Of a stretch of DNA of 64,000 nucleotides, positions 8,214 through 18,291 are shown piece after piece. Each line of letters begins with the position of its first letter. Within the stretch, counting starts at the first letter, position 1. The stretch is from the NCBI GenBank assembly GCA_023445445.1, contig JAEXLD010000043.1, positions 21,120 to 85,119 on the forward strand. Reading direction: 5' to 3'. Both the position numbers and the translations under genes were made by a program. Source of the DNA: Bacillota bacterium (lineage in GTDB: Bacteria; Bacillota; Clostridia; Clostridiales; Clostridiaceae). The notes beneath the pieces were generated by a model. It had not been told where the DNA came from. It saw only the letters and a list, made by a program, of their open reading frames with translations, and did not search any database.

Positions 8214-10474
8214 TGCTGATTATAAAAATGCTCCGTGATATATGGAAAAATAAAGTACCTTTTATTTCTATATTCTTGATGATGTTTGCAGGTAATTATA
8301 TCTTTTCTGGTATTACCTCTGAATACAATGGAATGAATGAGTCTTTTCATTCTTTTATTGAGAATACAAACCTTGCAGATGCTTGGATTCTAAGTAATGA
8401 ATTTGATTTATCACAAATAGAAAAATTGAAAGAAAAATCAAATATAATTGATGTGGAGAGAAGATTGTTACTACCCTCTACTCTTAGCAATAATGAAAAT
8501 AAATCTATAGATTTGTATGTTTTAGATAATGAAAATTCAATTTCTAAAATGGAAATAGTATCTGGCGAACAATATGGCGAAAATAAAGATGGTATTTGGA
8601 TTGATAAAACTTTTGCAAAAGAAAATGAATACAAGCTACATGAGAAGATTAAATTAGATATAGGTGGACAAACCATAGAAAAAGAAATTATAGGATTTTG
8701 CTATTCACCTGAATATATCTATAACACCAAAGGCGGCGAATTATTACCTGATCATAAAAATACTGGTTTTGCTTTTGTAAATAGTGAGTCTATGAAAAAT
8801 ATTTCTACGATACCATATAATCAATTATTAGTTACTGGTACAGGAAATATAGAAAAAACAATCAATGATACCTTAGGTACACAAAACATAACTGTAGTTT
8901 TTCAAAAAGATCATCCAAGTTATTCTATGATAAGTGATGAAATTAATCAACATAAGGAAATTGGACTTATTTTTGTAGGGGTCTTCCTATTTATAGCAAT
9001 CCTTATTACAATTACCACTGTACATCGTTTATTAAATTCACAACGTATGCAGATTGGAATTTTAAAAGCTTTAGGCTTCCGTAAGAATAAATTATATCTG
9101 CACTATGTTTCCCATAGCACATTTGTATGTTTAGCAGGTGCCTTTGCAGGCTGGCTCCTAGGATATATTACACTTCCAAATTTAATCTATCCCATTATGG
9201 AACAAATGTATATTTTGCCTAAATTAACTCCTGCAGTATTAGAAGGTAGCTTTTTACTTCCTATTCTTTGTGCTTTCATAAGCTTTTTACTCTCTATGAC
9301 AGTATGCAAAAAATATTTAAAGAACAATGCTGCCAAAATTCTATACTCAAATTCAGTTGAAAAAGCATATAAAGATTTACCACTTTACTCCTTAAGAAAA
9401 CATCTTTCTTTTTATAGTCAGTGGAATATTAGAGATATATTTCGTAATAAATTACGAAGTATTATGACTGTATTTGGGGTGGTGGGATGCGTATCATTAT
9501 TATTTGCGTCATTAGGATTATATACTTCTATGGAAAATATGTCTAAGTGGACCTTTGATAAGATACAAACCTTTGAAACAAAAGTAACAGGTACATTTTC
9601 AAATGAAGAATATAAAAATAAGTTGCTTGAAAATATGTATGGCGAAGAACTAATGGAAACTTCTATAGAGCTTAATTTTGACAAAAAAGAAAAGAAAGTA
9701 TCTTTTACAGCATTAGAAAGCCAAGATTATATTCGTCTTTACAATGTGAAAAATAAGCAAATAAATTTAGAAGATGGAATTGCACTTTCTAAAAACATTG
9801 CAGAAGAATTAAATATTCAAATTGGAGATAGGGTAAAATGGAAATTTTCTGGTGGTGATAGGTGGTATTTAAGTATTGTTTCTGAAATTATCAGAACTCC
9901 TATGTCACAGGGAATTACTATAATGAAAAGTGAAATGGAGAAAGAAAAAATACCATTTCAAGGAACCTCCATTATTGGAGAAAAACCTGAAAATATCACA
10001 GTTGATTCAAACTATGTTAGCAGTATTCAAAATAAATCCGATTTAAAAGCAGCACTAGATACAATGCTTAATGCCTCTTTAATGTTGAGTGTACTTTTCC
10101 TTACAATGGCTGTTCTATTAGGTGGTGTTATTCTTTATAACTTAGGTACTCTTTCTTACATTGAAAGATATAGAGATATGGCTACATTAAAAGTATTAGG
10201 CTTTAATGATAAATCTATTAGAAAACTTATGATTCAGCAAAACCTATGGCTTACCTTTATTGGTATTATTATAGGATTACCTGCTGGATATGGATTAATT
10301 ATTATTATGCTTGGAACTATTCAATCTTCCATTGATATGAGTTCCTATGTACCATCTTTTGTGTATATGATTAGTGCCTTAGGTACATTTATTATATCAT
10401 GGATAATTAGCAAAACTTTATCTAGAAAAGTTAAGAGTATTGATATGGTATCTGCATTAAAAATAAATGAATAA
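8207..10474 (+). CDS. ABC transporter permease, two FtsX-like domains
   Basis: A 755-residue membrane protein: one N-terminal helix (about 16-32), a large extracytoplasmic domain, three helices at about 245-370, a second soluble region, and a C-terminal helix set at about 630-745. Two FtsX/MacB-like permease units are visible. It overlaps the ATPase gene, so translation is likely coupled. AAGGA lies about seven bases before the ATG at 8207; an ATG at 8213 is the alternative. With the upstream TetR this forms a regulator-exporter unit, probably for defence against a toxic compound. Confidence 0.9.
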   Translation: MVMLIIKMLRDIWKNKVPFISIFLMMFAGNYIFSGITSEYNGMNESFHSFIENTNLADAWILSNEFDLSQIEKLKEKSNIIDVERRLLLPSTLSNNENKSIDLYVLDNENSISKMEIVSGEQYGENKDGIWIDKTFAKENEYKLHEKIKLDIGGQTIEKEIIGFCYSPEYIYNTKGGELLPDHKNTGFAFVNSESMKNISTIPYNQLLVTGTGNIEKTINDTLGTQNITVVFQKDHPSYSMISDEINQHKEIGLIFVGVFLFIAILITITTVHRLLNSQRMQIGILKALGFRKNKLYLHYVSHSTFVCLAGAFAGWLLGYITLPNLIYPIMEQMYILPKLTPAVLEGSFLLPILCAFISFLLSMTVCKKYLKNNAAKILYSNSVEKAYKDLPLYSLRKHLSFYSQWNIRDIFRNKLRSIMTVFGVVGCVSLLFASLGLYTSMENMSKWTFDKIQTFETKVTGTFSNEEYKNKLLENMYGEELMETSIELNFDKKEKKVSFTALESQDYIRLYNVKNKQINLEDGIALSKNIAEELNIQIGDRVKWKFSGGDRWYLSIVSEIIRTPMSQGITIMKSEMEKEKIPFQGTSIIGEKPENITVDSNYVSSIQNKSDLKAALDTMLNASLMLSVLFLTMAVLLGGVILYNLGTLSYIERYRDMATLKVLGFNDKSIRKLMIQQNLWLTFIGIIIGLPAGYGLIIIMLGTIQSSIDMSSYVPSFVYMISALGTFIISWIISKTLSRKVKSIDMVSALKINE

Positions 10475-10568
10475 ACTCCTTCAAAAGTTTATAAAAAATC
10501 TATATTTTTAGTAATTTGGAATAAATTACTTCAATAATTCTTCATTTTACATTCTAAATTTTTAATTA

Positions 10569-10588
10569 GAGGCTGTTGCGACAGCCTC
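10569..10588. terminator. Hairpin between convergent genes
   Basis: GAGGCTGT pairs with ACAGCCTC around TGCG. It lies between the plus-strand permease and the minus-strand DUF1292 gene and can serve both. T-runs are weak on either side. Confidence 0.55.
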
Positions 10589-10659
10589 CTCTTGCTATAG
10601 CTAAATTATGCTTTTACTTCAAGTTATTAATAATATTCTTATACCTAATACATTAGTAA

Positions 10660-10896
10660 TTAAAACTTTAAAGATGAAACTTGCTTAAACATATTGATTT
10701 CAGTTTCTGAATCTACTTCACTTAAGGTTTCATTCCAATCCTTATCAAAGTTTATTTTATAAATTTCTATATTTGATTTATCATTTACAGGTGCCATTGC
10801 AACGTATTCTTTTCCACAAATAAGCTTTTGCTCTAATATTGCATATTCAATTCTTTTTCCATTTTCATCATTAAATGCCATTATTTTTTCACTCAT
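10660..10896 (-). CDS. DUF1292 family protein
   Basis: A small soluble protein of 78 residues matching the DUF1292 (YrzB-like) pattern: an opening stretch with FNDENGKRIEYAILEQ, a central KEYVAMAPV strand and an acidic tail. Members are widespread in Firmicutes and have no established function. AAAGGAGGG lies just before the ATG at 10896. A 72-base gap separates it from the DUF2383-like gene upstream in the same direction, and the two may share a transcript. Confidence 0.8.
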   Translation of the reverse strand: MSEKIMAFNDENGKRIEYAILEQKLICGKEYVAMAPVNDKSNIEIYKINFDKDWNETLSEVDSETEINMFKQVSSLKF

Positions 10897-10968
10897 ATGT
10901 ATACCCTCCTTTATTTTTCTATTTTTATTTTGCTTTTATTAAATAAATTTATACATATTTGTGAGATT

Positions 10969-11412
10969 TTAATTTAATTGTATTAAGTATTCTTGCATTT
11001 CTTTTATATTTTTACTATATTCATCTGATATATTTATTAATTCCTTTTTAAAAGCTTCATTTAAATCAGCTTCTTTTATAAGAAAATCTAGAATAGCTTT
11101 AAATCCCATTTCTGTTCCTTTAATTCCTGTTTGTAATATTTCCTTATCTGTATCAATATTCATTTCCTTAACACTATTAAATACTTCTACAAATTTTCCC
11201 CAAGTACCTTCATCTTTGGTAGGCTTTCCGCCTAAATTTTTTATTTCTTCTGTAATGGCAAATTTATTTTTCTCTGCTATCTTTAAGGTGTTATCTAGTA
11301 ATTCGATTACTTTATAATCCTTTGCTTTTTCTAGAAGTTTTATAATTTGATTTTCTCCCATTATTACTCCTTCTAATTCTTTATTTAATTCTTTTAAAAC
11401 TTTGTCTTTCAT
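10969..11412 (-). CDS. DUF2383-like four-helix protein
   Basis: A 147-residue, all-helical, charged protein. Its pattern fits the ferritin-like DUF2383 group: repeated long helices, the KDYKVIELLDNTLKIAEKN segment, then a second helix pair ending EYSKNIKEMQEYLIQLN. No iron ligands are clear and no function is established. The ribosome binding site AGAGGAG lies inside the 3-prime arm of the hairpin at 11422-11456, so translation from a read-through transcript should be restrained by that structure. Confidence 0.65.
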   Translation of the reverse strand: MKDKVLKELNKELEGVIMGENQIIKLLEKAKDYKVIELLDNTLKIAEKNKFAITEEIKNLGGKPTKDEGTWGKFVEVFNSVKEMNIDTDKEILQTGIKGTEMGFKAILDFLIKEADLNEAFKKELINISDEYSKNIKEMQEYLIQLN

Positions 11413-11417
11413 AATAA

Positions 11418-11458
11418 AAACACTCCTCTATGTTATTTTTAGAAACATAGAGGAGTTT
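11418..11458 (-). terminator. Terminator hairpin that also contains the next gene's ribosome binding site
   Basis: ACTCCTCTATGTT (11422-11434) pairs with AACATAGAGGAGT (11444-11456), 13 bp, followed on the minus strand by GTTTTTATT. It ends the CNNM transcript. Its distal arm carries the AGAGGAG used by the gene starting at 11412. Confidence 0.8.
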
Positions 11459-11480
11459 ATACCTATTTTTTTAATTTTTT

Positions 11481-12818
11481 TTATTTATAATCGTCTTCGT
11501 CATAAACTGCTTCTTCTTGAATATTATGATTCATTATTATTTGAATTCTATCAATTCTTTTATCATCTAACTTTAATAATTTTAATTTTAAATTATTAAA
11601 AGTAATTTCACAATCCTTTGTTGAAGTTGGTATTTCTCCAAGCTTTTCAATGAATAAACCAGCTATAGTATCTGCTACTTCAGACTCTAACTCAATATCT
11701 AAATAATTACTTATATCATCAAGGGACATTAATCCACTTACTATATAATTATAATCATCTATTTTCTCTATATCTAAGTTATCATCATATTCATCTAGGA
11801 TTTCTCCCATAACTTCTTCTATAATATCTTCCATTGTAACTATCCCTGAAAAACCACCATATTCATCAATTAATATTGCAATATAAGATTTTTTTTCTTT
11901 TAATTCTTTAAATAAATCATCAATATTTTTAGTCTCAATAAAGAAACATGGTTCTATTAATAAATCCCTTATTTTAACATTATCTATTCCCTTTTCAACT
12001 ATACTTGCAAATAAATCCTTCATATGCAATATTCCTATAACATTGTCTATTTCATTTTCATAAACAGGTATTCTTGAAAAGTTCTCATCTAAGATGTCCT
12101 TAATGCAATCTCTTATACTTTCATTAACATCTAATAAAAATGTTTCTGTTCTAGGTGTCATTATCTTCTTAGCTGTAGTGTCATCGAATTCAATAATTCC
12201 ATCTATCATTTCTCTTTCTGATGGATTTATGGCTCCATTTTCTTCACCAATTTCTATTAAACTTCTGATTTCTTCTCTTGAGATTTGTTCTTCTATGCCT
12301 TCAGCGTTAATTCTTAATATCTTCAAAATTATATTTGTTGAAAATGATAAAAACCATACAAAAGGCTTGGTCAATTTTGAAATAAAGTTTATTGGCTTTA
12401 TATATGACATAGCTAGTTTTTCTGAATTTTGAAGTGCTATTCTTTTTGGCACTAATTCTCCTAAAACTAAAGTTATATAAGATATACCAAGTGTTGTTAA
12501 AACTAATGCAATACTTTCTGAATAAGGAACATTTATATCCTTTAAAACATTTGCAAAACTATATGATATTGATGTTGCTGCTGATGCTGATGCGAAGAAT
12601 CCTGCAAAAGTTATTCCAACTTGTATTGTTGATAAGAACTTATTTGGATCCTTTAATACATTCTTTAATAATCTTGCTTTTTTGTTTCCTTCTTCAGCTA
12701 AAATATTTATCTTAGTTTTGTTTAATGACACTATGGCCATTTCTGCAGATGCAAAAAATGCATTAACAACTACTAAAATTAAAATTAAAATAAAACTACT
12801 CCCGGGACTTCCTTCCAT
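11481..12818 (-). CDS. CNNM/CorC (hemolysin C-like) membrane protein
   Basis: A 445-residue protein in the usual family order: DUF21 membrane domain with about four helices (residues 5-150, including NAFFASAEMAIVSL), a CBS pair (about 215-335, with EEIIEEVMGEILDEYDD), and a C-terminal CorC_HlyC domain (about 350-430). The family is linked to Mg2+ or Co2+ efflux and adenine-nucleotide sensing; the older hemolysin label is misleading. AAGGAGAAATGAAT precedes the ATG. It is monocistronic apart from possible read-through into the DUF2383-like gene. Confidence 0.92.
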   Translation of the reverse strand: MEGSPGSSFILILILVVVNAFFASAEMAIVSLNKTKINILAEEGNKKARLLKNVLKDPNKFLSTIQVGITFAGFFASASAATSISYSFANVLKDINVPYSESIALVLTTLGISYITLVLGELVPKRIALQNSEKLAMSYIKPINFISKLTKPFVWFLSFSTNIILKILRINAEGIEEQISREEIRSLIEIGEENGAINPSEREMIDGIIEFDDTTAKKIMTPRTETFLLDVNESIRDCIKDILDENFSRIPVYENEIDNVIGILHMKDLFASIVEKGIDNVKIRDLLIEPCFFIETKNIDDLFKELKEKKSYIAILIDEYGGFSGIVTMEDIIEEVMGEILDEYDDNLDIEKIDDYNYIVSGLMSLDDISNYLDIELESEVADTIAGLFIEKLGEIPTSTKDCEITFNNLKLKLLKLDDKRIDRIQIIMNHNIQEEAVYDEDDYK

Positions 12819-13000
12819 ATATTCATTTCTCCTTATTTTTTAATGTAATACTCTAATTTTATCACAGTTTATATTATTGTATCAAATTCGTATTTATTAT
12901 ATAGTTGCTGAATTTTCTCAATATTAGAAATTATTATCACCTATATATTTATAATTAGCTGTATCTTGTTATAACGAGGTGTTACGAACTAATATAAACA

Positions 13001-13033
13001 AAAAAATCATTTTAATTATATAAAATGATTTTT
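13001..13033 (-). terminator. Intrinsic terminator of the suf operon
   Basis: AAAAATCATTTTA pairs with TAAAATGATTTTT, with TTTTTT on the minus strand side. It lies 13 bases past the sufU stop. Confidence 0.85.
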
Positions 13034-13045
13034 CTGTAATAAATT

Positions 13046-13480
13046 TTATTTATTATCTTTTTCCATGGCTTCTTTTAATGTGTGCCATGCTAAAACTGCA
13101 CATTTTACTCTTGCTGGCATATTTGATATATTTTTAAGGACAATTGCATCTTCTAATTCTTCTAATTGCTCCTCATCATCTATCTCTCTTTTTATCATTC
13201 CAATAAAAGTTTCTACTAATTTTAAAGCTTCTTCTTTGCTTTTACCTTTAATTAAATCTATCATCATTGAAGTTGATGCTTGTGAAATAGCACAGCCTTG
13301 ACCTGAAAATGCTAAATCTTCTATAATATCACCATTTAGTTTTATCTCTAAAGTGATTTCATCTCCACAACTTGGATTGTGTCCTCTTTCTGATAAATCT
13401 ACTTTTTCTAATTTTCTTCTATTGTGCTTTGATGTACTATGCTCCATTATAAGAGTTGTATAAATTTCATTTAAGTCCAT
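13046..13480 (-). CDS. sufU: Fe-S cluster assembly protein SufU
   Basis: A 144-residue IscU-like protein with the zinc/cluster ligands C38, D40, C63 and C127. The inserted loop between the second and third Cys (about residues 90-118) is characteristic of SufU rather than IscU. In Firmicutes SufU accepts persulfide sulfur from SufS for delivery to the SufBCD scaffold. GGAGG precedes the ATG. It is the last gene of sufCBDSU, six bases after sufS. Confidence 0.95.
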   Translation of the reverse strand: MDLNEIYTTLIMEHSTSKHNRRKLEKVDLSERGHNPSCGDEITLEIKLNGDIIEDLAFSGQGCAISQASTSMMIDLIKGKSKEEALKLVETFIGMIKREIDDEEQLEELEDAIVLKNISNMPARVKCAVLAWHTLKEAMEKDNK

Positions 13481-13486
13481 TAATTT

Positions 13487-14716
13487 TTACCTCCACTTTG
13501 AAAACATATCATATGTTTTTTTAATTCCTTCAACTAACCTATCAATATCTTCCTTAGTATTATAGAAGTAAATACTTGCTCTTGATGTTGCATTTATACC
13601 CATATATCTCATAAGAGGTTGTGCACAGTGATTTCCAGCTCTTATACAAACTCCAACTGTATCAAAAATTGAAGCCACATCATGTGGATGAACACCCTTT
13701 ATTTCAAAGGATAGAACTCCTCCCCTTTTTTCAATATCTTTAGGTCCATATATTTTAACATAATCTAATTTACTTATTTCTTCTAAGGCATAAGACATTA
13801 ATTCTTTTTCTATCTTTTCAACATTTTCCATGCCTACTTCATTTAAATAATCTATTGCCTTTGATAAGCCTACAGCAGCTTCTACATTTTGAGTTCCTGC
13901 TTCAAACTTGTATGGTAAAACATTGAAGGTAGTTTCTTGCTCATATACATATTCTACCATATCTCCACCAAATAAAACAGGTGGCATCTTTTCTAATAAA
14001 TCTTTTTTACCATATAAAGCTCCTATTCCCATTGGTGCTAAAAGTTTATGTCCTGCTATAATTAGAAAATCTGCGTTTATATCCCTTACATCAACTTTCA
14101 TATGAGGAACACTTTGTGCTCCATCTACTACTACTATTGCTCCTTTAGAATGTGCATATTCTGCTATTTCTTTAACAGGATTTATAGTTCCTAATGCATT
14201 AGATACATGTGTGATACTAACTATTTTAGTTTTATCAGTAATTTTAGAATGCACTTCATCTTCTGTTAATTCTCCATTTTCGTCAGTATACATATATTTT
14301 AAAACTGCACCCTTTGCTCTTGCTACATTTTGCCATGGAATCAAATTAGAATGATGCTCTGCAATAGAAATTACAATTTCATCACCTTCATTTATAAAAT
14401 TCATTCCATAAGACATAGCTAATAAATTAAAAGCTTCTGTTGCATTTTTAGTGAAAATTATTTCTTCAGGATATTGTGCATTTATAAATTTTCTTAATTT
14501 TTCTCTTGCTTCATCGTATGCCTCAGTAGCAAGGACGCTTAATTCATAAGCGCCTCTATGAGGGTTTGCATTTATATTTTCATAATAATTTTTAATGGCA
14601 TCTATAACAACTTTAGGCTTTTGTGTTGTTGCAGCACTATCTAAGTATGCTATTCTTTTCCCGTTTTTTTCTTTATTTAAAGTAGGAAAATCTTTCAAAA
14701 AATCTCTATTATTCAT
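13487..14716 (-). CDS. sufS: Cysteine desulfurase SufS
   Basis: A 409-residue class II cysteine desulfurase. The PLP lysine is K224 in AGHKLLAPMG, the PLP-stacking histidine pair is SIAEHHSN at 118-125, and the catalytic cysteine is C364 in RAGNHCAQP. It removes sulfur from cysteine, leaving alanine, and passes persulfide to SufU. The start overlaps the sufD stop by eight bases, and AAAGGGATG within sufD acts as the ribosome binding site, which implies coupled translation. Confidence 0.97.
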   Translation of the reverse strand: MNNRDFLKDFPTLNKEKNGKRIAYLDSAATTQKPKVVIDAIKNYYENINANPHRGAYELSVLATEAYDEAREKLRKFINAQYPEEIIFTKNATEAFNLLAMSYGMNFINEGDEIVISIAEHHSNLIPWQNVARAKGAVLKYMYTDENGELTEDEVHSKITDKTKIVSITHVSNALGTINPVKEIAEYAHSKGAIVVVDGAQSVPHMKVDVRDINADFLIIAGHKLLAPMGIGALYGKKDLLEKMPPVLFGGDMVEYVYEQETTFNVLPYKFEAGTQNVEAAVGLSKAIDYLNEVGMENVEKIEKELMSYALEEISKLDYVKIYGPKDIEKRGGVLSFEIKGVHPHDVASIFDTVGVCIRAGNHCAQPLMRYMGINATSRASIYFYNTKEDIDRLVEGIKKTYDMFSKWR

Positions 14717-15815
14717 TGTCTAAACATCCCTTTACAGCAGCTAAAATTTCATTTCTTGTTGTTTCATCTACTATCTTATCTATTATAGGATTGAATGCAC
14801 CTTCAATTATTATTCTTCTTGCATCACTATAGCTTAATCCTCTGCTCATTAAATAAAACAATTTATTTTCATCTATTTTTCCTGAAGCAGCTGCGTGTTC
14901 CCCTGATACATCATCTTCCTCACATAATAACAATGGAAGTGCCTTTGCTTTTGCTTTTGGTGATAATAGCATGCAGTACTCTTCTTCTGCTCCTGCACTC
15001 TTAGATGCTCCTCTTTTAAAATCTATAGTCCCTCTAAAGATTTTACTTGCTTCTCCCTTTAATGCGCCTTTTGTTGTAATTTGAGATTTGCTTCTTATGC
15101 CTTTATGAGTAACTACATAATTCATATCAATTATCTTTTTATCTCCACCAAGATAAATTGAACTTAAATTAGTTTCTGAACTATCTTCAATTAAATCTCC
15201 ATGATAATTTGTAATGCTGACTTTTCCACCTAAATCTATTGAGAGGAAATCAACATTTCCATAACTATTAATATCTGAAAGATTTGAATCTATATTTACA
15301 GTGTTATTGTTTAATAAGTTTACTTTAACAACTTGTATATTACTACTATTTTTACCGAATATTTTGCATACTCCATTACGATATCCACTAACATCGTCCA
15401 TTGAATTATATTTAATAATAATCTTTGCTTCTGATTCTTCTTCAGCAACTACTAATATATTATCTACTAACGTACTATTTTCCTTATCCATATTAAATTC
15501 TAAAATAATTGGCTCTTGTACCTTTGCTCTTCTATCTATATTAATAAGAAAACCTTTGTTAAAATCAAATTCTCCTTGATTAACTAATTCTTCTGAAGCT
15601 CCATATATAAACTTTTTATTTAAAGGAAATACTTTTCCTTTTTTAAATTCTTCAATTGTAACTCCATCTAAATCATTACCAGTTACTTTATAATTATTAA
15701 ATTCTCCAATTTCAGGAGCATCATAATCCTTTAATGTTATATCATTAATCTTTAACCAGCTTTTAGTTCTTACAGGAGTCTTATTAATATTATTAAAACT
15801 TATATTACTGCTCAT
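14709..15815 (-). CDS. sufD: Fe-S assembly scaffold protein SufD
   Basis: A 368-residue beta-helix protein of the SufB/SufD family, recognisable from the C-terminal block with GEHAAASGKIDENKLFYLMS and the SYSDARRIII segment. It forms the SufBC2D scaffold with the neighbouring gene products. It is shorter and more diverged than SufB, as is usual for SufD. Start and sufB stop overlap as TAATG, so translation is coupled. Confidence 0.95.
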   Translation of the reverse strand: MSSNISFNNINKTPVRTKSWLKINDITLKDYDAPEIGEFNNYKVTGNDLDGVTIEEFKKGKVFPLNKKFIYGASEELVNQGEFDFNKGFLINIDRRAKVQEPIILEFNMDKENSTLVDNILVVAEEESEAKIIIKYNSMDDVSGYRNGVCKIFGKNSSNIQVVKVNLLNNNTVNIDSNLSDINSYGNVDFLSIDLGGKVSITNYHGDLIEDSSETNLSSIYLGGDKKIIDMNYVVTHKGIRSKSQITTKGALKGEASKIFRGTIDFKRGASKSAGAEEEYCMLLSPKAKAKALPLLLCEEDDVSGEHAAASGKIDENKLFYLMSRGLSYSDARRIIIEGAFNPIIDKIVDETTRNEILAAVKGCLDNE

Positions 15816-17224
15816 TATCCTATGCTCCCTTCTAATTCAAGCTTAATTAAGTTGTTCATTTCTACTGCGTATTCTAATGGTAATTCCTTTGATATAGGTT
15901 CTACGAATCCTCTTACTATCATTGCCTTAGCTTCTTCTTCAGAAATACCCCTGCTCATTAAGTAGAATATAGCATCATCACTAATCTTACCAATTTTAGC
16001 TTCATGTCCTATTTCAACATTATCATTCATCAAGTCTATAACTGGAATAGTATCTGATTTAGATATATTATCTAGCATCAATGATTCACAGGATACAACT
16101 GATTTAGAATTATAAGCATTTGCATTTACCTTAACTACACCTCTGTAAGTTGCATTTCCTCCACTTTTAGAAATGGATTTTGAATTAATTGTTGATGAAG
16201 TATTTGGTGCTGCATGAATTATTTTTGCTCCAGTATCTAAGTTTTGTCCCTTACCTGCAAATGATACTCCAGTAAATTCTGCTCTTGCGCCTTCTCCCTT
16301 TAATATACTCATTGGGTATAGCATAGAAATTCTTGAACCAAATGAACCTGATACCCATTCAATTCTACCATTCTTTTCAACTATTGCTCTCTTAGTATTT
16401 AGGTTAAGCATATTCTTAGACCAGTTTTCTATAGTACTGTATCTTAAAGTTGCTCCTTCTTTTACAAATAATTCAACACATCCAGCATGTAAATTAGTAA
16501 CATTATACTTAGGTGCTGAACATCCTTCTATAAAATGTAAGCTTGCTCCTTCTTCTACTATTATTAGTGTATGTTCAAATTGTCCTGCCCCTGGGGAATT
16601 TAATCTAAAGTATGATTGTAGTGGTATATCTACATGTACTCCCTTAGGTACATAAACAAATGATCCACCTGACCAAACTGCTCCATGTAGAGCTGCAAAT
16701 TTATGATCACTTGGAGCTACACATTTCATAAAGTACTTTTTAACTATATCTTCATATTCTCTAACTGCAGTTTCCATATCAGTATAAACTACACCTTGTT
16801 TTACTAAGTCTTCTTTTATACTGTGATAAACAACTTCAGAGTCATATTGTGCTCCTACTCCAGCTAGTGATTTCTTTTCAGCTTCTGGAATACCTAAAAG
16901 ATCAAAGGTTTTTTTAATTTCTTCAGGAACTTCTTCCCAGCTACCATTTAGTTTAGATTTTGGTCTAACATATGTTACTATATTATCCATATCTAACTCA
17001 TCTAAGGATGGTCCCCAAGTTGGTAATTTAATTTCATTATATATATCAAGAGATTTTAATCTAAAATCTTTCATCCATTCTGGTTCATTTTTCTCCTTAG
17101 AAATAGTTTCTACTATTTCTTTTGTTAAGCCCTTATCGGCTTTAAAATCAAATTTATCTTCGTTTTTTACGTCGTAAATTCCTCTTTCTACATCTTCGAC
17201 GTAAGTCTTCTTTTTAATTTCCAA
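15815..17224 (-). CDS. sufB: Fe-S assembly scaffold protein SufB
   Basis: A 469-residue SufB of normal length. Conserved SufB blocks are visible: PKGVHVDIPLQSYFRLN, EGCSAPKYNVTNLHAGCVEL with the conserved Cys, and MNDNVEIGHEAKIGKISDD near the C-terminus. It is the main cluster-building scaffold of SufBC2D. The start is a TTG at 17224 behind a near-perfect AGGAGGTGA, the best start available. Seventeen bases separate it from sufC. Confidence 0.97.
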   Translation of the reverse strand: MEIKKKTYVEDVERGIYDVKNEDKFDFKADKGLTKEIVETISKEKNEPEWMKDFRLKSLDIYNEIKLPTWGPSLDELDMDNIVTYVRPKSKLNGSWEEVPEEIKKTFDLLGIPEAEKKSLAGVGAQYDSEVVYHSIKEDLVKQGVVYTDMETAVREYEDIVKKYFMKCVAPSDHKFAALHGAVWSGGSFVYVPKGVHVDIPLQSYFRLNSPGAGQFEHTLIIVEEGASLHFIEGCSAPKYNVTNLHAGCVELFVKEGATLRYSTIENWSKNMLNLNTKRAIVEKNGRIEWVSGSFGSRISMLYPMSILKGEGARAEFTGVSFAGKGQNLDTGAKIIHAAPNTSSTINSKSISKSGGNATYRGVVKVNANAYNSKSVVSCESLMLDNISKSDTIPVIDLMNDNVEIGHEAKIGKISDDAIFYLMSRGISEEEAKAMIVRGFVEPISKELPLEYAVEMNNLIKLELEGSIG

Positions 17225-17241
17225 AGTAAGTCACCTCCTGC

Positions 17242-17991
17242 TTAAATTGCTTCTGCCTTAAAAGCTTCATATCCATTTTCTTGAATTTCATCTGCTAAAG
17301 TAGCATCTCCTGTTTTAACGATTTTACCATCAACTAAAACATGAACATAATCTGGATTTAAACCTTCAAGAATCTTATTATTATGAGTTATTATTAATAC
17401 TCCATTTTCTTCATTAGCAAACATTTTAATACCTTCAGATACTATTCTAACTGCATCTACGTCTAAGCCTGAATCTGTTTCATCCAATATAGCTAACTTA
17501 GGATTTAACATAAGCATTTGTAAAATTTCATTCTTTTTCTTTTCTCCACCTGAGAATCCTACATTTAAATATCTCTTTGAATATTCAGGATTCATCTTTA
17601 ATTCTTTCATATTGTTCTTTAAGTCCTTATCAAACTTTAAGTACTTAATTAATTGGCCTTCTTTTGCAATTTTTGCACTTCTTATAAAGTTTTCCACTGT
17701 TATTCCTGGAACTTCTTCAGGTGTTTGGAAAGATAAAAATAAGCCCTTCTTAGCTCTTTCATCAGTTTTAAGCTCTGTAATATCTTCCCCCTCAAAAGTA
17801 ATTTCTCCTGAAACTCTTTCATACTTAGGATGAGCCATTAAAATATTAGCTAAAGTGGATTTTCCTGCTCCATTTGGTCCCATAATTACATGTATTTCAC
17901 CCTTGTTAATTTTTAAATCAAGTCCTTTTAATATTTCTTTACCTTCTACAGCTGTTTTTAATCCATTTATATTTAATAAATTATCCTTCAT
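17242..17991 (-). CDS. sufC: Fe-S assembly ATPase SufC
   Basis: A 249-residue ABC-type ATPase with Walker A GPNGAGKS at about residues 38-45, signature FSGGEKKKNEI (the usual SufC variant), Walker B LAILDETDSGLD and H-loop ITHN. It drives the SufBC2D complex in the cytosol and is not a transporter. It is the first gene of the operon; AAGGAGATG precedes the ATG, and a clear promoter lies about 90 bases upstream. Confidence 0.97.
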   Translation of the reverse strand: MKDNLLNINGLKTAVEGKEILKGLDLKINKGEIHVIMGPNGAGKSTLANILMAHPKYERVSGEITFEGEDITELKTDERAKKGLFLSFQTPEEVPGITVENFIRSAKIAKEGQLIKYLKFDKDLKNNMKELKMNPEYSKRYLNVGFSGGEKKKNEILQMLMLNPKLAILDETDSGLDVDAVRIVSEGIKMFANEENGVLIITHNNKILEGLNPDYVHVLVDGKIVKTGDATLADEIQENGYEAFKAEAI

Positions 17992-18078
17992 TTTTACATC
18001 TCCTTGTTATAGTTATCATTTATTTCATTTATTTATTTATTTTGTTTAAATCTTATCATTTTAGTCTGAATTAACTAT

Positions 18079-18107
18079 ATCATACTAAATTACTAAGAAT
18101 TAATCAA
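18079..18107 (-). promoter_or_regulatory. Promoter of the suf operon
   Basis: On the minus strand, -35 TTGATT (18102-18107), a 17-base spacer, and -10 TATGAT (18079-18084). This is a good vegetative sigma-A type match and is the only strong one between the suf genes and the upstream acetyltransferase. Confidence 0.7.
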
Positions 18108-18261
18108 CTTTTTTTTAAATTATTACAGTAGATAATAGCCAATTATTTATTAATATCTTATATTAGCTTTATATTGCTAATTTTTATTTCAATTTATACA
18201 AAAAAGGTTCAAATATCATGTTCATTATTACTTTTTATAATATGGAAATATAATTAGCATA

Positions 18262-18291
18262 AAAGAAAAAGAGGCTGCCTAAACAGCCTCT
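18262..18291 (-). terminator. Intrinsic terminator after the acetyltransferase gene
   Basis: AGAGGCTG pairs with CAGCCTCT around a short loop and is followed on the minus strand by TTTTTCTTTT. Confidence 0.8.
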
